Assembly (NCBI GenBank): GCA_007844125.1
Contig: CM017563.1
Location: 20,305,920 to 20,369,919, forward strand
Direction: 5' to 3'
DNA: 64,000 nucleotides
DNA from: Sinonovacula constricta
Taxonomy: Eukaryota > Mollusca > Bivalvia > Cardiida > Solecurtidae
The notes beneath the pieces are model-generated. The model worked only from the letters and a program-made list of their open reading frames with translations, was not told the origin of the DNA and searched no databases. This document shows, in pieces, positions 12,201 through 20,879 of the stretch. The position numbers were made by a program, and so were the translations under genes. Each line of letters begins with the position of its first letter. Positions within the stretch are counted from its first letter, which is position 1.

Positions 12201-15200
12201 ATCATGGCAGCTGGGGAGAGATGGGGAGAATTTATTGTGTGGAATTAAGCAGATGCTGTATTACAGATTAAAGCCATGATAGTTGTTAAACTCATAATTA
12301 TGCTGTGTCGTGTTACAATAAACTATATATGATAAACGTTACAAGCACAATGACATATAATTTCTAGATTATGCGTGTCCAAGTTTTTCAAGGTGAAAAC
12401 ATGTCAGATTGACATTACAAACAAAACTGAGGAAAACAAAAGATGTTTTATTGGCCAGTAAAGCCCAAGGCTTAGTGAGTTGAAAATGGAAAAGACTTGG
12501 GTTTTGGTTAAGAGTCATAATTTGTAAAGAAAAAAGAAAAAAAAAGAAGACAATCTATGACTTCACAGTTGAAATTTAACTTACTCCAAAGTTATGGGAG
12601 GGTAGTGGGATGGAGTGAGCAGATACAGACTCAGAATGAAGAGGTATCAGGAAATGGGTCGAGATTTTTGCTGACCAATCGCAGTGCAGTAAGCACATGT
12701 GCATTAAGTATCACAGCCTGTCTTAATGACCTCACAACCATGACATCCTTGTGTATAAATCAGTGTTCTAGCTCCCTTATTGAAGTGCTGTACAACTTTT
12801 ATACAGCCAATGATGTTGTTTTTTTGTTGTTTTTTTTAAATACATTGCAGCGACCAATTATGATCATTATAGCAACGTCCAGCTTTTTGGTGGAGGAAGA
12901 CCTCAGATACATGTCTGGGTAGAACCACCGGTGCACAGCAAGTCAGCTGGAAGACCTTCCCACATTAAGTTCTTCACCCCAAACGGGACTCTTACCCACA
13001 TGTTGAGAGGCTAAGCAGTCAGAGGAGTTACAAATCAGCGACTCTACAGGGGCCCAGCCAATGTTGTACTTACTCTCTAGCCTCTGTACCAGCTCCTTGT
13101 TCTTGGCAGCTTCCTCGGATGGTATCCTGGTTCCTTCACTGGGGATGTACAGTACTGTCTTACCCTCCAGCTTCCAGCGTGTGTCTGTCAGCGTGGCCAG
13201 AAACTTGTGCAGCTGGGCCGAGAAGTCATTTTTGATGCCTGACACATGGGTTAAAGATTAATAAAACCTATGTTTTCTCTACCAAAAAATTTGGACAAAC
13301 TTCTCCTTATGTGGATTTCATTAATGGGTTTACAAATGGGTTAAGTATTTTTTTCTCCCGATTACATTTAATTTTAATTATCATGATAATAAAGATCATT
13401 ACAAGTAGACTATTCTTTAGAAAACTTAATGATTTTGGCGGAATAATTAAGCCTACAGTACTATTATTCCTTATGTTAAGTTAAGCTGATGCATAACTAT
13501 GAATATCCCAAATAACTTTTTTCTATTTTTGCGGTGTAAGAAACTTGATAGACACACCTTATTTAAATGATACATAGAGAGCCATTGAGTTCATGTTTCA
13601 TAATGAACAATTTATCTTTTACCTACTTTTAGGAAGCAAATTCCTATCGGAAAATTTGCCTGTTTTTTTTAAATTATCAGGTTTCTTTAATCATTTTTCA
13701 CAATTTGAAAAATGCAATTGGGAGAAAGTGAAAGCCACCTGTAAGCTCAGTGAGTAGAGCACTATAAGGGAAGGATTGTAAGTTCAATCTACATGCTAGT
13801 TACACATTTTTCTCCCCACAATACATTGGCACTAAACAATGTTAACCTTTTTCTTGCTGGGAAAAAAAACCCATTTACACCATTTATATAAAATATATCC
13901 CACTCTAATGGTGTTTTCAGTAAACAAAGGGTTAAAAAAAAAAGAAAAAAAGTTAATGAATGTGAATAATTAAGTGACAGAACCAGATTAAGTCGAAGGT
14001 GTTCTATAAACATTTTAAATACAAGGATACTGTCTGGCCAGGATGTATTCTCAAAGAATATGGGAGCATAGATGCCCATCATGACTCTCAGTAGACTCTC
14101 AATGTGTGCTCCCTTCACTGTACCATACTGCACAACTTTGGGGAAATTGTCATAAGTCACTTCCTTTACATTCTCCTCCTTAATGTAATATGTTAGTTGA
14201 TCCACAAGATATGGTGGGATGGCAAAATCAACGACAAAACCCTTGTAAGGGTCTCGGTACGTGACCATGAGGCGGCAGGTTGAATCCTCAATAAACTTCT
14301 TGATCACTTCCTCGTGGGCTGGCTGCCAGTCATCAGAATGGAGGTTCACTACGACAGCTCGCTCTTTGATCATCTCAACCTGCATTAATAACAAATGTCC
14401 AAATTATATCAATGACGTAAAAATAATTCACTACCAATTTGCAATTTTTATTGTACACTTGAATATAACAATGCCTAGCACAATATATCATTTGCAAAAT
14501 ATTAGGAATGTGTTAATTATTTGCATAATATTTTACAGCACCTGGTAAGTCATTCTTTAAGTGTGAGACTAAGTTTTCAGGTCTCAACTCGCAATGTTAC
14601 AACCTTGGGTATTCTAATGCAAATTTAAAAAGAAATAGTGTATTTAAAAAAGAAAAACACAACAAATACTACCAATGCCATCTATGATATAAAAAATCAC
14701 TTTGTGACCACAAAATTTGAAAAAAAAAAAATTGTCTTTATAACATGTTGTCTTATAGATTCAGAAAAACTGAAAATTTCTTCAATTAATGAAAACAAAC
14801 ATGTGTTTTATCAATTAACTTCTTAAACATATTAACGTTTTGGCATTTAGAAAGGTGCTCACTTAGGGACTACTTACCACACTGGGCAGTATGATCTCTG
14901 GCTCAGGTTCCACCTCCGGCTCTTGTTCTGTGGCAGGCACCACCTCCTGGGGACCTTCAGCTGGTACATCAGTCATCTCACCAGCAACTGTGTTTGCTGC
15001 AATATGCCAGGTCATTGAGTCAGAGTTTTTCAACATTCTGCTTGCTATAATCGTAATAAACCTGAACTGAATTTGTGGATTTTGGTTTACAACTTTAGAC
15101 AAAAGGAACTAGTAATATTGCTATAGATTCGACAACATTTAGTGCAGATCCTAATCAGACAGCAACAGCAAGAGATGAATGACATGAATCTACACTTTTT

Positions 15201-15648
15201 GCCATAGCCTCGTTGATTTGTGCATTAGAAGCAAAAAGTTTAGACTACGATTTACTAGAATCATCTGAAAATATGCTTGAAAAGTTTTTATTAAGGAGTC
15301 AACAATAGGCCAGATAGAATCAATTGACTTGAGCCTTAGACTAGCTGGACTATTCTCAATATCCCATCAAACTATGCAGATTTTTTTCCAATGAGTTTAA
15401 TACTGTCTTGCTGTAAGTGATGATATTTTTGTTGCTAAAAAATAAAAACAAGGTCATAACTAACCAGTTCCCAACTCTTCAACTGCAGTTCCATTTGATG
15501 CACCCCCAGCATCTGCAGGCTGTTCAGGTACAGGTGTGTTACTCTTTGAGCCTTTAGGCGTGTTAGCTTTTGACCCTCGTGGAGTTCCCTGTTTGGATCC
15601 CTTGACTGAACCCTTCGGGGTACCAGTCCTGGACCCTTTGTCAGACAT
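3094..15648 (-). CDS. DNAH2: Dynein axonemal heavy chain 2, N-terminal 716 residues (12 exons, 3' end off window)
   Basis: Axonemal dynein heavy chains are the ATPase motors of cilia and flagella; DNAH2 is an inner-arm (I1/f) heavy chain. Exons on the complement: 15648-15465, 14996-14878, 14379-14031, 13238-13074, 12210-11972, 11113-10922, 9953-9816, 9221-9114, 7555-7350, 6980-6851, 3771-3589, 3228-3094. All junctions are GT/AG and the phases join without a break into 716 codons. Only the tail region (DHC_N1 stem, dimerisation and intermediate-chain binding) is present. The AAA motor of the roughly 4,400-residue family lies beyond the left edge. Blocks recalled from vertebrate DNAH2 include GPLEEIEFW, LELAKSSY, IFAQVDAFVQRCKDL and HKFLATLTDTRWKLEG. 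The start is the ATG at 15648, before a Gly/Ser/Lys/Thr-Pro repeat. The paralogue call rests on memory of the family. Confidence 0.9.
3229..3588 (-). other. DNAH2 intron 11
   Basis: A short intron. It holds three loose repeats of a block like 'GAATGCTTAATCTAGG' (near 3271, 3330 and 3375), which resemble the exon segment around 3211-3230 ('GAATGCTCGATCCAGGGCCT'). This suggests ancient local tandem duplication of the exon edge. Confidence 0.5.
3589..3771 (-). CDS. DNAH2: DNAH2 coding exon 11
   Basis: Encodes residues about 611-671, from AIKRTIDKKTVEVYNMF to LKRRIERSMM, a helical stem segment with the heavy-chain signature of a tryptophan before the paired arginines. Acceptor TGTAG and donor ATG|GTATGT, phase 0 at both ends. 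Its upstream intron carries the 126-bp satellite. Confidence 0.9.
3808..6140 (-). repeat. 126-bp satellite (18 units) grown inside one SINE S3 copy
   Basis: Units start at GTTCAG 3849, 3975, 4101 and so on to 5991, exactly 126 bp apart, with few substitutions (such as GTGCACC/GTGTGCC and TCCTATG/TCCTTTG). The left flank (3808-3850, ATTGCAGTGACCAATTATGA) and the right flank (6108-6135, GGACTCGAACCCACATATTG, then GGGAGACTTAGCAGG) are the two ends of the interspersed S3 SINE, and the unit itself is that SINE's interior. Since 126 is 42 codons, long open frames appear in the array; they are not genes. Confidence 0.92.
6141..6400. other. Intron sequence, nothing recognised
   Basis: AT-rich DNAH2 intron sequence between the SINE-derived satellite and a short tandem repeat. 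No coding or repeat structure was recognised. Confidence 0.4.
6401..6745. repeat. Tandem repeat, unit about 98-100 bp, 3 copies
   Basis: TGTGTGTGGATCCAACCC recurs at about 6441, 6539 and 6636. Each is followed by 'TTTCTCCAGTCAAAAATC', 'TTATCTTAACCCTCAACAAC' and 'GCATTTTAAAACCAAGTTAC'. Copies are about 90% alike by eye, and the array is intronic. Confidence 0.85.
6851..6980 (-). CDS. DNAH2: DNAH2 coding exon 10
   Basis: Encodes residues about 567-610: FRGGVKDLEVMMQNVITSAF, then DTVTTVESGVELLDIF and MHLSSRE. The match to the DNAH2 stem motif 'GVxLLDxFxxLxSRE' supports the paralogue call. Acceptor TGTCAG completes an AGA codon begun in exon 9; donor GAG|GTAAGT, phase 0. Confidence 0.9.
6981..7349. 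other. DNAH2 intron 9
   Basis: AT-rich intron with no recognised insertion or regulatory signal. Confidence 0.4.
7350..7555 (-). CDS. DNAH2: DNAH2 coding exon 9
   Basis: Encodes residues about 499-567: VCHAQIHFARREEG, FAGQKGPEIVRGLTEIETTF, LDVKATSWHDDYN. The 'F.GQ.GP.I...L.EIE..F' segment is characteristic of dynein heavy-chain stems. Acceptor CCCAG, donor AG|GTAAAA (phase 2). Confidence 0.92.
7665..7960. mobile_element. MITE family 1 (TTAA-type), 5'-truncated copy
   Basis: Right end reads CCAAACTGTCAGATACCACC then TTTAA, the terminal inverted repeat of a family also seen at 34.0, 36.4, 39.2, 40.6, 42.9 and 61.1 kb. The interior shares 'GTGCAGCATGGCTCAG' and 'GACATAAATAAACAGCATTT' with those copies. 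The left terminus is missing or decayed. It lies in DNAH2 intron 8. Confidence 0.65.
8320..8625 (-). mobile_element. tRNA-derived SINE (family S1), minus orientation
   Basis: The complement begins with a tRNA-like head (B-box-like block around 8555-8572), followed by 'AATGGTAGTGGTATAGCTCC' and 'CAGGATAATGTGACTGGG', and ends at 'CTGTTGGTGGGACAATAAAC' (8322 side). The same body occurs at 23.2, 28.3 and 50.4 kb. The copy is diverged and sits in DNAH2 intron 8. Confidence 0.75.
8626..9113. other. Remainder of DNAH2 intron 8
   Basis: AT-rich sequence. An 'ACAGTAAAACTTTGCTAG' stretch near 8871 is faintly echoed at 41234, but too weakly to call a family. No exon seen. Confidence 0.35.
9114..9221 (-). 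CDS. DNAH2: DNAH2 coding exon 8
   Basis: Encodes residues about 463-498: TAKIHHKFSSVGWVLDKSSI, then FAQVDAFVQRCKDLQE. The 'IFAQVDAFVQRCKDL' block is among the strongest family matches. Acceptor ATACAG, donor GAG|GTAATG, phase 0 at both ends. Confidence 0.93.
9560..9722 (-). mobile_element. tRNA-derived SINE S3, minus orientation, both promoter boxes visible
   Basis: On the minus strand from about 9717: 'GTGGCTGAGCCGTTAGAG' (A-box), then 'GTTGCTGACTTG', 'ACAGGTTCAAGTCCTGG' (B-box) and a body with GTGGGGTCTTCCTCCAATAA. This is the clearest copy for orienting the family. It lies in DNAH2 intron 7. Confidence 0.75.
9816..9953 (-). CDS. DNAH2: DNAH2 coding exon 7
   Basis: Encodes residues about 417-462: LSNEIIRRCCQEINLDKIFD, GYVQSGLKSLNECIECCEAW, KEIYNK. 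The 'SNEIIRxCC..I.LD.IF.GYV' pattern matches the recalled DNAH2 stem. Acceptor CTACAG, donor AAG|GTGGGT, phase 0 at both ends. Confidence 0.93.
9954..10485. other. DNAH2 intron 6, left part
   Basis: AT-rich intron sequence with no recognised feature before the MITE that starts near 10486. Confidence 0.4.
10486..10728. mobile_element. MITE family 2, about 240 bp with terminal inverted repeats
   Basis: Left end CCGTATTCACCAAATATTCT and right end 'AGAATGGTTGGTGAATACGG' are near-perfect inverted repeats. The interior contains 'CAAGTCATGGACTTTAGTCC' and 'TTTTGTTGGTATGAAAATTG'. An opposite-orientation copy lies at about 16655-16885 and a fragment at 34285-34352. No coding capacity, so non-autonomous. 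Confidence 0.8.
10922..11113 (-). CDS. DNAH2: DNAH2 coding exon 6
   Basis: Encodes residues about 353-416: EGSRQAESNLKFLMVLQDPC, LIRMIWVNSEFYKTRERLTG, ILKK. The 'IRxIWVNSxxYxTRERLT' block is diagnostic of this part of the heavy chain. Acceptor CTACAG, donor AAG|GTAGGT, phase 0 at both ends. Confidence 0.93.
11114..11971. other. DNAH2 intron 5
   Basis: AT-rich intron. A short direct repeat ('GACAATCTAAACATGAATAG', then TCATGT) occurs at about 11257 and 11301. Nothing else recognised. Confidence 0.45.
11972..12210 (-). CDS. DNAH2: DNAH2 coding exon 5
   Basis: Encodes residues about 273-352: AMIHWARQIKEVL, GPLEEIEFWKNRCQDLSGIS, LELAKSSYVVPFRKLSSQIK. 'IHWxRQIKE...GPLEEIEFWxxRxxDLSGI' is the start of the DHC_N1 domain. 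Acceptor CCCCAG completes an ACT codon begun in exon 4; donor AAG|GTAAAA, phase 0. Confidence 0.95.
12211..12829. other. DNAH2 intron 4, left part
   Basis: AT-rich intron with no recognised exon or repeat before the SINE S3 copy. Confidence 0.4.
12830..13060 (-). mobile_element. tRNA-derived SINE S3, near full-length, minus orientation
   Basis: Contains the family body (ATTGCAGCGACCAATTATGA, GGTGGAGGAAGACCTC, GTCTGGGTAGAACCACCGGT, GTCAGCTGGAAGACCTTCCC) and the complement of the tRNA-like head (CAGTCAGAGGAGTTACAAAT, then CAGCGACTCTACAGGGGCCC). It ends only about 15 bp from the donor of DNAH2 exon 4. It is a good reference for the source of the satellite at 3.8-6.1 kb. Confidence 0.8.
13074..13238 (-). 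CDS. DNAH2: DNAH2 coding exon 4
   Basis: Encodes residues about 218-272: SIKNDFSAQLHKFLATLTDT, RWKLEGKTVLYIP, AKNKELVQRLE. 'LHKFLAxLTDTRxKLEGxTVLYIP' matches the recalled DNAH2 N-terminus closely. Phase 1 on both sides: the acceptor adds GC to an A from exon 3, and the donor is GAGA|GTAAGT. Confidence 0.95.
13239..14030. other. DNAH2 intron 3 with a tRNA-like fragment
   Basis: Mostly AT-rich. At 13738-13800 a plus-strand fragment 'GTAAGCTCAGTGAGTAGAGC', followed 28 bases later by AAGTTCAATCT, looks like A- and B-boxes of a tRNA-derived SINE. No complete cloverleaf could be drawn. Confidence 0.45.
14031..14379 (-). CDS. DNAH2: DNAH2 coding exon 3
   Basis: Encodes residues about 102-217: VEMIKERAVVVNLHSDDWQP, AHEEVIKKFIED, VQYGTVKGAHIESLLRVMMG, IYAPIFFENTSWPDS. 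'VxxGTVxGxxIxxLLRxMxGxxAPxxFxNTxWPxS' is the conserved N-terminal block of DNAH2-type chains. The donor was set at GACA|GTATCC because the next exon then restores the SIKN reading. An open frame runs on beyond it into the intron. Confidence 0.93.
14380..14877. other. DNAH2 intron 2
   Basis: AT-rich, no repeat family or exon recognised. Confidence 0.4.
14878..14996 (-). CDS. DNAH2: DNAH2 coding exon 2
   Basis: Encodes residues about 62-101, an acidic linker (ANTVAGEMTDVPAEGPQEVV, then EQEPEVEPEPEI) of low complexity. It matches in character the Glu/Pro-rich N-terminal extension of vertebrate DNAH2, not by residue. Phase 1 acceptor TTGCAG completes GCA; donor GTG|GTAAGT, phase 0. Confidence 0.85.
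14997..15464. other. DNAH2 intron 1 (coding)
   Basis: AT-rich intron between the first two coding exons. No feature recognised. Confidence 0.4.
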
Positions 15649-15691
15649 TGTGTTAGGCAAGTATCATCCACTTAGATATGCCTATATCTAT
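15465..15691 (-). CDS. DNAH2: DNAH2 first coding exon with 43 nt of 5' UTR
   Basis: The ATG at 15648 opens a basic Gly/Ser/Thr-Pro tail: MSDKGSRTGTPKGSVKGSK, QGTPRGSKANTPKGSKSNTP. TP[KR]GS-type units recur about five times. The exon seems to begin at 15691 after an acceptor TTTCAG, leaving 43 nt of 5' UTR. A tiny upstream frame starts at the ATG near 15668 and stops after four codons. Donor ACTG|GTTAGT, phase 1. Confidence 0.82.
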
Positions 15692-16254
15692 CTGAAAGCA
15701 AAACATATTGTCAAAAATACATTCATGTTTCTTTATGTTCTTCGCAGCAGACAATCTTTAAATGTACTTACTGCACTTTCAAATATATATGGGATATTTA
15801 AAAGTGATTGTTTTGGATGGTATATCAGGATGTCAAATATGTCTTTACCATGAAAGGTGGCAACTGAGCGAGAAATTGATAAGATGGAGTAAAATGTGAA
15901 TTTTAGAGACATTGTAAACAATTGATTTTGATAAGCAGCAAATATATAGAGTGGACCATGCATATTATTGAAAGTGGAGAAAAAGGACCTGACATACAAG
16001 TTTGTGGCTAAATGTAGTTTAGTGAACCCAGACGAGACTGTTTTTTTGTTGTTGTTTTTTTTTTGAAGAAGTATAAGGAATTTTTATTTTCATGCACATT
16101 CTTTTCACCATTAGAGAGACAAGAGCTTATATTTGTCTGTATTTTATTTGATATAAATGAATGTGATAAATATTAACTTCAGGGGGTTGCCTGTATCCCG
16201 ATTTTTACTTGATTTATTCTATCTTCCTATGATGTCTCAAAGAGTAACATGCAA
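15692..16254. other. Probable 5' UTR intron, left part
   Basis: AT-rich sequence upstream of the first DNAH2 coding exon, with a poly-T stretch near 16040-16063. No repeat or exon recognised. Confidence 0.4.
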
Positions 16255-16615
16255 ATTATTGCTGTTGTGAACCATAGCACAATAACCATTCACTTAGAAT
16301 GTGGTTTGAATCCAAAACCTTCTGCTCTGGAGTAAGGTGCTCTACCAACTGAGCTACCTGAGAAGGCTGATCTTGGGGGGGCATATTCAAAACACTCCTC
16401 TCCTTTTGGCACCAGAAAACAACTGGTCAGAATCATCAGTTCCTAGCCTGTTGCCACTACACATGGTGGACAATCCATGCACCAAATATTCTCATCACCA
16501 TTGTTGTTTATCAAGGTGCAATTACCATTCATCCAGATAGGGTTTGAAACCACTATCTCCTGTAGAGGGTTCCTGTAGAGTCAGGTGCTTTACCATCTGT
16601 GCTGAATGAGGAGAC
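16255..16615 (-). mobile_element. Two tRNA-derived SINE heads in tandem (family S4), minus orientation
   Basis: On the minus strand, 'GTAGCTCAGTTGGTAGAGC' (A-box, about 16339-16358) is followed by TTTGGATTCAAACCACATTC (B-box, about 16304-16325). A second, more diverged copy has 'AGATGGTAAAGCACCTGACT' and 'GTGGTTTCAAACCCTATC' (16540-16600). Neither folds into a convincing tRNA with a clean anticodon arm. Related copies lie at 49.4-49.75 kb. Confidence 0.6.
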
Positions 16616-16654
16616 AGCAATGGGGAGAGTATATCTACACCAATGTTATCAAGG

Positions 16655-16885
16655 GTGTGTATTCACCAACCAATCTTAAGCCTATGTCATGACTTAAGTC
16701 CAAGTCACAATTTTCATACCAACAAAAATAAGCTTTTATATGAAGATTCAACATGATTTTAAGCTCAAAGTAGCAAAGTTAAAGTGTCATGCAAAAATAC
16801 AGACACATAGCTAAATACATATTGAGGTTATCATGGATTAAAATCCATGACTTGAGCAATTCTTACTTACCAGTTGGTGAGTACT
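16655..16885. mobile_element. MITE family 2, second copy, opposite orientation
   Basis: Left end 'GTATTCACCAACCAATCTTA' and right end near 'TTACCAGTTGGTGAGTAC' are inverted repeats. The interior is the reverse complement of the copy at 10486-10728, sharing TTTTCATACCAACAAAAATA and the ATCCATGACTTGAGCAATTC segment. It lies in the probable 5' UTR intron of DNAH2. Confidence 0.8.
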
Positions 16886-17247
16886 GGCCAAGATGACAGA
16901 TGAGCTATCTCTTGTCTTTTTAATAGTAGATAGGCGATGTTTCATGAACTGGACATAAATATGAGTAAAAATGAACATTTGTTTTCTACAATGTGCATAA
17001 TTTTAATAGTGACAGCGTAGAAAACAATCTGAAACTGATGTAACTAAGTTGCAGCAGACATGCCATAACCGATGTCGATGGCGGATGTTCCATTTGATCG
17101 AAGTGCCAGTGGAAAATAAACCTTTTTAATTTGCACTGTTATTGAATTACCATTCCTTTTTAGATTTAAGTGACTTATTTCAATCAATATTTACATGAAA
17201 TCGTTATCGAAAACAATGTTTATAATGCATATTTGCAACAAACTTAC
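16886..17247. other. Probable 5' UTR intron, right part
   Basis: No exon or repeat recognised. Sequence becomes slightly richer in CG dinucleotides from about 17060. Confidence 0.35.
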
Positions 17248-17400
17248 GTCTTTAAGTCCTAAAAATTGTGTCCAGGCGTCTTTTGGGGCAGAAAGCTAAA
17301 AGCAAGTGCCGTCAAAATCTAGAAGCAACCGGCGTGTAGAACAACACTACATATGCATATAAAGCACGTTAAAACTAATTCTCATCACTTACAGGACCGT
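17248..17400 (-). promoter_or_regulatory. Candidate non-coding first exon and promoter of DNAH2
   Basis: A strong minus-strand donor, AAAGAC|GTAAGTTTG, lies at 17248/17247 upstream of the UTR acceptor at 15691. The sequence above it (17248-17400) is richer in C and G and CG dinucleotides than its surroundings. I infer a first exon ending at 17248 with its start somewhere below 17400. No TATA box or convincing RFX X-box was identified, so this is inference from splice signals. Confidence 0.35.
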
Positions 17401-17789
17401 GGGGGTGTTATAGGGTCATAAATATTCATGAGGAAGCGGTGATTGACAGCTAATTTCGGACTAAACATGTTCGAACTAAAATATTATTTTTTATTTACGT
17501 TTTGAACACATTATTATGTTCTGGTATTAAATATTACAACCACTATATGTTTTTTTGTAATGTGAGGGGCATATATCAGCAATAAAATTTAAACAAAGAT
17601 AAAAAATCGCGGCATTGTATAACCTGAATAGATCTGTGCACAAGTCGTTTTTTTCATGTTGATTCTACGTGCAATTTTAATATGCTAATTGATTAAATGT
17701 TTCAGTAAATTGTTTTCTTGTCTTAAAGGTTCATATTGGGTTAAATCTGAACGTGTATATATATATACAAATAGCTAATCCAAAGTTGA
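17401..17789. other. Intergenic, nothing recognised
   Basis: AT-rich sequence with a short (AT)n run near 17756-17767, between the DNAH2 5' region and the first satellite array. Confidence 0.4.
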
Positions 17790-20510
17790 ATCGGTTCAAG
17801 TGACATACAACTTAAAAAGAAATTGCCTTAAATCTCATCTATTACAGGCACATAAGCCTGATATAGGTAAATCTCATCCAGTACAGGTACATACAGCCTT
17901 ATATAGTTAAATCTCATCCATTAGAGGCCCATAAGCCTGATATAGGTACATCTCATCTACTACAGGTATATAAGCCTTATCTAGCTATTCTCATCCATTA
18001 CAGGTCCATAAGCCTAATATAGATCAATCTCATCAACTATAGGTACATACTGCTTTGTTTAACGAAATCTCATCTAGTACAGGTACATTCAGCATGATCT
18101 GGGTAAATCTCATCCAGTACAGGTCCATAGGCCTTATATAGGTAAATCTCATCCATTACAGGTACATTCAGCCTTAAATATTTAAATCTCATCGAGTACA
18201 GGTACATACAGCCTTATTTAGCTAAATCTTCACCGCTATAGGCACATAAGCCTTATATACCTGAATCTCATCCATTACAGGTACATTCAGCCCTAAATAT
18301 TTAAATCTCATCGAGTACAGGTGCATACAGCCTTATTTAGCTAAATCTCATCCATTATAGGCACATAAGCCTTATATACATAAATCTCATACATTAGGGG
18401 TACATTCAGCCTTAAATATTTAAATCTCATCGAGTACAGGTACATACAGCCTTATTTAGCTAAATCTCATCCCTTATAGGCACATAAGCCTTATATACCT
18501 AAATCTCATCGATTACAGGTACATTCAGCCTTAAATATTTAAATCTCATCGAGTACAGGTACATACAGCCTTATTTAGCAAAATCTCATCCCTTACAGGC
18601 ACATAAGCCTTATATACCTAAATCTCATCGATTACAGGTACATTCAGCCTTAAATATTTAAATCTCATCGAGTACAGGTACATACAGCCTTATTTAGCTA
18701 AATCTCATCCATTATAGGCACATAAGCCTTATATACCTAAATCTCATCCATTACCGGTACATTCAGCCTTAAATATATAAATCTCATCGAGTACAGGTAC
18801 ATACAGCCTTATTTAGCTAAATCTCATCCATTATAGGCACATAAGCCTTATATACACAAATCTCTTACATTAGGGGTACATTCAGCCTTAAATATTTAAA
18901 TCTCATCGAGTACAGGTACATACAGCCTAATTTAGCTAAAGCTCATCCATTATAGGTACATAAGCCTTATATACCTAAATCTCATCGATTACGGTACATT
19001 CAGCCTTAAATTTTTAAATCTCATCGAGTACAGGTACATACAGCCTTATTTAGCTAAGTCTTATCCATTATAGGCACATAAGCCTTATCTACCTAAATCT
19101 CATCGATTACAGGTACATTCAGCCTTAAATATTTAAATCTCATCGAGTACAGGTACATACAGCCTTATTTAGCTAAATCTCATCCATTATAGGTACATAA
19201 GCCTTAAATACCTAAATCTCATCGATTACCGGTACATTCAACCTTAAATTTTTAAATCTCATCGAGTACAGGTACATACAGCCTTATTTAGCTAAATCTC
19301 ATCCATTATAGATAATAAGCCTTATATACCTAAATCTCATCGATTACCGGTACATTCAGCCTTTAATTTTTAAACCTCATCGAGTACAGGTACATACAGC
19401 CTTATTTAGCTAAATCTCATCCCTTATAGGCACATAAGCCTTATATACCTAAATCTCATCCATTACAGGTACATTCAGCCTTAAATATTTAAATCTGATC
19501 GAGTACAGGTACATACAGCCTTATTTAGCTAAATCTCATCCCTTATAGGCACATAAGCCTTATATACCTAAATCTCATCCATTACAGGTACATTCAGTCT
19601 TAAAAACTTAAACCTCATCAAGTACAGGTAAATACAGCCTTATTTAGCTAAATCTAATCCATTATAGGCACATAAGCCTTATATACATAAATCTCATCGA
19701 TTACCGGTACATTCAGCCTTAAATATTTAAATCTCATCGAGTACAGGTACATACAGCCTTATTTAGCTAAATCTCATCCATTATTGGTACCTGAGCCTTA
19801 TATACCTAAATCTCATCGATTACCGGTACATTCAGCCTTAAATTTTTAATTCTCATGGAGTACAGGTACATACAGCCTTATTTAGCTAAATCTCATCCCT
19901 TATAGGCACATAAGCCTTATATACCTAAATCTCATCGATTACCGGTACATTCAGCCTTAAATTTTTAAATCTCATCGAGTACAGGTACATACAGCCTTAT
20001 TTAGCTAAATCTCATCCCTTATAGGCACATAAGCCTTATATACCGAAATCTCATCCCTTATAGGCACATAAGCCTTATATACCTAAATCTCATCGATTAC
20101 AGGTACATTCAGCCTTAAATTTTTAAATCTCATCGAGTACAGGTACATACAGCCTTATTTAGCTAAATCTCATCCCTTATAGGCACATAAGCCTTATATA
20201 CTCAAATCTCATCCATTACAGGTACATTCAGTCTTAAAAACTTAAACCTCATCAAGTACAGGTAAATACAGCCTTATTTAGCTAAATCTAATCCATTATA
20301 GGCACATAAACCTTATATACATAAATCTCATCGATTACCGGTACATTCAGTCTTAAATATTTAAATCTCATCGAGTACAGGTACATACAGCCTTATTTAG
20401 CTAAATCTCATTCATTATAGGCACATAAGCCTTATATACCTAAATCTCATCGAATACAGGTACATACAGCCTTATATAGCTAAATCTCATCCATTACAGG
20501 CACATCAACG
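17790..20510 (+). repeat. Higher-order satellite, left arm (HOR about 119 bp)
   Basis: Three related monomers of about 40 bp alternate: A (AAATCTCATCGAGTACAGG ... CAGCCTTATTTAGCT), B (AAATCTCATCCATTATAGG ... AAGCCTTATATACCT) and C (AAATCTCATCGATTACAGG ... CAGCCTTAAATATTT). The order A-B-C repeats about 20 times. The outer edge (17830-18160) carries more diverged monomers. The array at 25.78-28.27 kb is its reverse complement. Confidence 0.95.
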
Positions 20511-20879
20511 GTGTGCTGGCGCCACAGACCTGCCATCGGCCGATATTTAGTGGAAACTGGCATTTACAACGTCGGTCGGCGGAATTTAGTGATTTGTGAC
20601 GCAGGCATTACTGAACAATATTTGAACAATATTTGATATTTTTTAATATTTCTTCATAAAACTTCCAAATTGTATTGCTTATGGTAACACAGGTTAAATG
20701 CTGCAACATAATACTAGCAAGGTCACAGATTTGCCCCTTATATTCTTACAAAGTATCCAAGAACGATACTCTAGACTGTATATTGGTAAATTTTGAGACA
20801 AGGTGTATCTGGGGGTATTCGTCAGTTATAAATTTAGATTTTTTAATAACTGTCTATTCACCTTATTATTTACGTAAAA
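20511..20879. other. Spacer between satellite arms, left edge
   Basis: Opens with a short C+G-richer segment (20510-20600: GGTGTGCTGGCGCCACAGAC, GGCCGATATTTAGTGG) that stands out from the AT-rich surroundings. No gene recognised. Confidence 0.4.

Noticed and set aside
12557..12922. 121-codon plus-strand open frame
   Set aside because: Runs across intron sequence into a SINE S3 copy; composition is not protein-like.
14261..14548. 95-codon plus-strand open frame
   Set aside because: Antisense shadow of DNAH2 exon 3 extended into AT-rich intron.
16255..16370. Genuine tRNA gene on the minus strand
   Set aside because: A- and B-boxes are present, but no clean acceptor and anticodon stems could be drawn, and it occurs as one of several diverged copies, so a SINE head fits better.
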